Shown in pieces: positions 33,811-34,944 of a stretch of 34,944 nt of DNA (positions are counted from its first letter, which is position 1; the number at the start of each line of letters is the position of its first letter). The translations under genes were made by a program, and so were the position numbers. Below the pieces are notes generated by a model that was given only the letters and a program-made list of their open reading frames with translations, was not told the origin of the DNA and did no database searches. The DNA is from an uncultured bacterium (GTDB lineage Bacteria > Muiribacteriota > Ozemobacteria > Ozemobacterales > Ozemobacteraceae). The stretch is from contig ONIU01000028.1 in assembly GCA_900317935.1 (NCBI GenBank), positions 19,739-54,682 on the forward strand. The letters run 5' to 3'.

Positions 33811-34944
33811 ATGAGAAGTAAAACCCAATTATTCTTCAGAAATTTTTTTCTGGTTGTCGCAGTGATTTCTAGCCTTCTTTTGACCGCCTGCGGTGGCGGT
33901 GGCGGAAGTAGTAATAGTAGCCTGCCTCCAACAACAGCAAAGGTTAAAGTTTCAATTCCTGCTAATCTATTTGATGATGCTAATCTTACTCCTGATGTTA
34001 GAGCAGCTATAACTCTTCAAACTCTAAAGATACGTGCCGTTCCTTATAATAATGGTAGTGTGGTTGGCGGTGTTCAACAGTTAGAAAAAGAAGCTCCATT
34101 GACAAATGGCAATTATGTTGCAAATCTTGATTTAGGAACAAACTTTGATTATAGATTTTTAGCATTACATAATGACAAAGAATTATTAAAAAATCATGTA
34201 AGTATTGCTAGTATTACTAGTGGTGCTTCTTTTAATGTTGATATTAATACCAGTTATAAGACTATGGCTTATGATGCCTGGCTTGCCAATAACCCAACAG
34301 ATAAAAGTTTCAAAAATTTCACAGCTAAGTCTGCTGAATCAAATTTGAAAAATGATAGTGATTTTGCTAATGTTGTAAATTTTCAAGATAATGTTTATAA
34401 AGAAAGTCTTATAAAGATAGCTAAGGGGCAACAGGCTTCTTTGCCAACTATTTCTGATGTGGATGTCAGCAATATTCCAACTTCTGGTAGTTCTTCTGGT
34501 GATGACCCAAAAGAAATGGTTTTTGAATTAAATTCTGATGAAGGAAATATTGTAACTGATAATTTGTATAAAATTAATCCAAGCTTTACAATTCGCTATA
34601 CTGGTCCACAAATTGCAGATTCAAACAGAGCAATAATTGAAAATTCAATAGCTGTTACCGACCTTACAAAGGATAAAATTGTAATAACATGGAATGATGA
34701 TGGAACTATAACCGTCAGCTTTAGTGGAAACCTTGCTTATAATACTTCATATACACTTTCAATGTCAGATTTATCTGATATTAATGGATGTAAGGTTATT
34801 TCTTTTAAAGCATTATCTTTTACTACTGTTAAAGAAGTATCTGAAATAGATAATGGTTTATCTTTTTCATTGCCTGATGGAACAAGTTTAGATATTATTT
34901 CCTGTCCTGAAGGTGTATTCTATATGGGTAGCTTGAAAGAAGAA
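33811..34944 (+). CDS. Lipoprotein with Ig-like domain and start of an FGE-sulfatase-like domain (3' end outside window)
   Basis: The frame is open from ATG 33811 to the window edge (378 codons). The ATG is 7 bases after AAGGAG. The N-terminus is a lipoprotein signal peptide ending LLLTAC with Cys27, followed by a Gly/Ser spacer, so the protein should be lipid-anchored. Residues of roughly 235-345 look like a bacterial Ig-like (Big_5/SbsA-type) domain: PSFTIRYTGP, KIVITWNDDGTITVSFSGNL, AYNTSYTLSMSDLSDINGCK. The last residues, ISCPEGVFYMGSLKEE, match the opening of formylglycine-generating-enzyme (SUMF1) domains (PxGxFxMGS). Such domains in secreted proteins often serve as binding folds and not as oxidases. 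The catalytic or binding part lies beyond the window, so activity cannot be judged. Confidence 0.8.
   Translation, partial: MRSKTQLFFRNFFLVVAVISSLLLTACGGGGGSSNSSLPPTTAKVKVSIPANLFDDANLTPDVRAAITLQTLKIRAVPYNNGSVVGGVQQLEKEAPLTNGNYVANLDLGTNFDYRFLALHNDKELLKNHVSIASITSGASFNVDINTSYKTMAYDAWLANNPTDKSFKNFTAKSAESNLKNDSDFANVVNFQDNVYKESLIKIAKGQQASLPTISDVDVSNIPTSGSSSGDDPKEMVFELNSDEGNIVTDNLYKINPSFTIRYTGPQIADSNRAIIENSIAVTDLTKDKIVITWNDDGTITVSFSGNLAYNTSYTLSMSDLSDINGCKVISFKALSFTTVKEVSEIDNGLSFSLPDGTSLDIISCPEGVFYMGSLKEE

Overview
The window is a low-GC bacterial chromosome segment dominated by one long flagellar/chemotaxis gene cluster. All the cluster's genes lie on the minus strand, from fliK (about 26.8 kb) down to a chemotaxis gene ending at 3.1 kb. 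Their order is fliK-flgD-(TIGR02530 protein)-flgE-fliL-fliM-fliY-cheY-fliO-fliP-fliQ-fliR-flhB-flhA-(FlhG-like protein)-flhG-flhF-cheA-(Hpt/CheW protein). This is the order known from Clostridia, Bacilli and some other phyla. The repeats, the long hook protein, the FlhG-like gene and the lipoprotein with a C-terminal formylglycine-enzyme-like motif do not point clearly to a well-known model genus. A poorly cultured anaerobic lineage (for example a Riflebacteria-like phylum) is possible, but that is a guess; no rRNA or marker comparison could be made.

Layout. 1-3.1 kb, plus strand: the 3' end of alaS, ruvX, a DUF6941-family gene and a HEAT-repeat gene, with a repeat-rich gap at 1.1-1.45 kb. 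3.1-26.8 kb, minus strand: the flagellar/chemotaxis cluster. It starts at a good sigma-28-type promoter before fliK. It is interrupted by a roughly 500-base repeat island between fliO and fliP, after which a sigma-70-type promoter appears to restart transcription. Another such promoter lies before flhA. 27.1-31.8 kb, plus strand: a four-gene cassette encoding a membrane-anchored helical protein, a giant PilX-like protein and two type IV prepilin-like proteins. It is flanked by 48-base direct repeats, one of which contains the fliK promoter. 32.1-33.4 kb, plus strand: an unrecognised membrane protein and a TerB-like protein. 33.4-33.7 kb: an array of palindromes. 33.8 kb to the end: a lipoprotein, cut by the window edge where a formylglycine-generating-enzyme-like domain begins.

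How the genes work together. FlhA/FlhB/FliO/P/Q/R form the flagellar export gate. FliK and FlgD control hook assembly from FlgE. FliM/FliY form the switch that binds phosphorylated CheY. FliL supports the stator. FlhF/FlhG set flagellar number and position. CheA phosphorylates CheY. Two departures from the textbook stand out. The DQAxxLR motif, which in FlhG activates FlhF, is absent from FlhG here and instead starts a separate P-loop-less FlhG-like protein. And CheA is followed by a chimera of CheA's phosphotransfer half with a CheW domain but no kinase.

Several short repeat families are scattered through the window: a 9-base minisatellite, CTCAATT-type tracts, GTCCCACAG-plus-hairpin elements and palindromes whose stems change while staying complementary. 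They have entered or extended genes: the FlhB N-terminus and the RuvX C-terminus are partly repeat-encoded.
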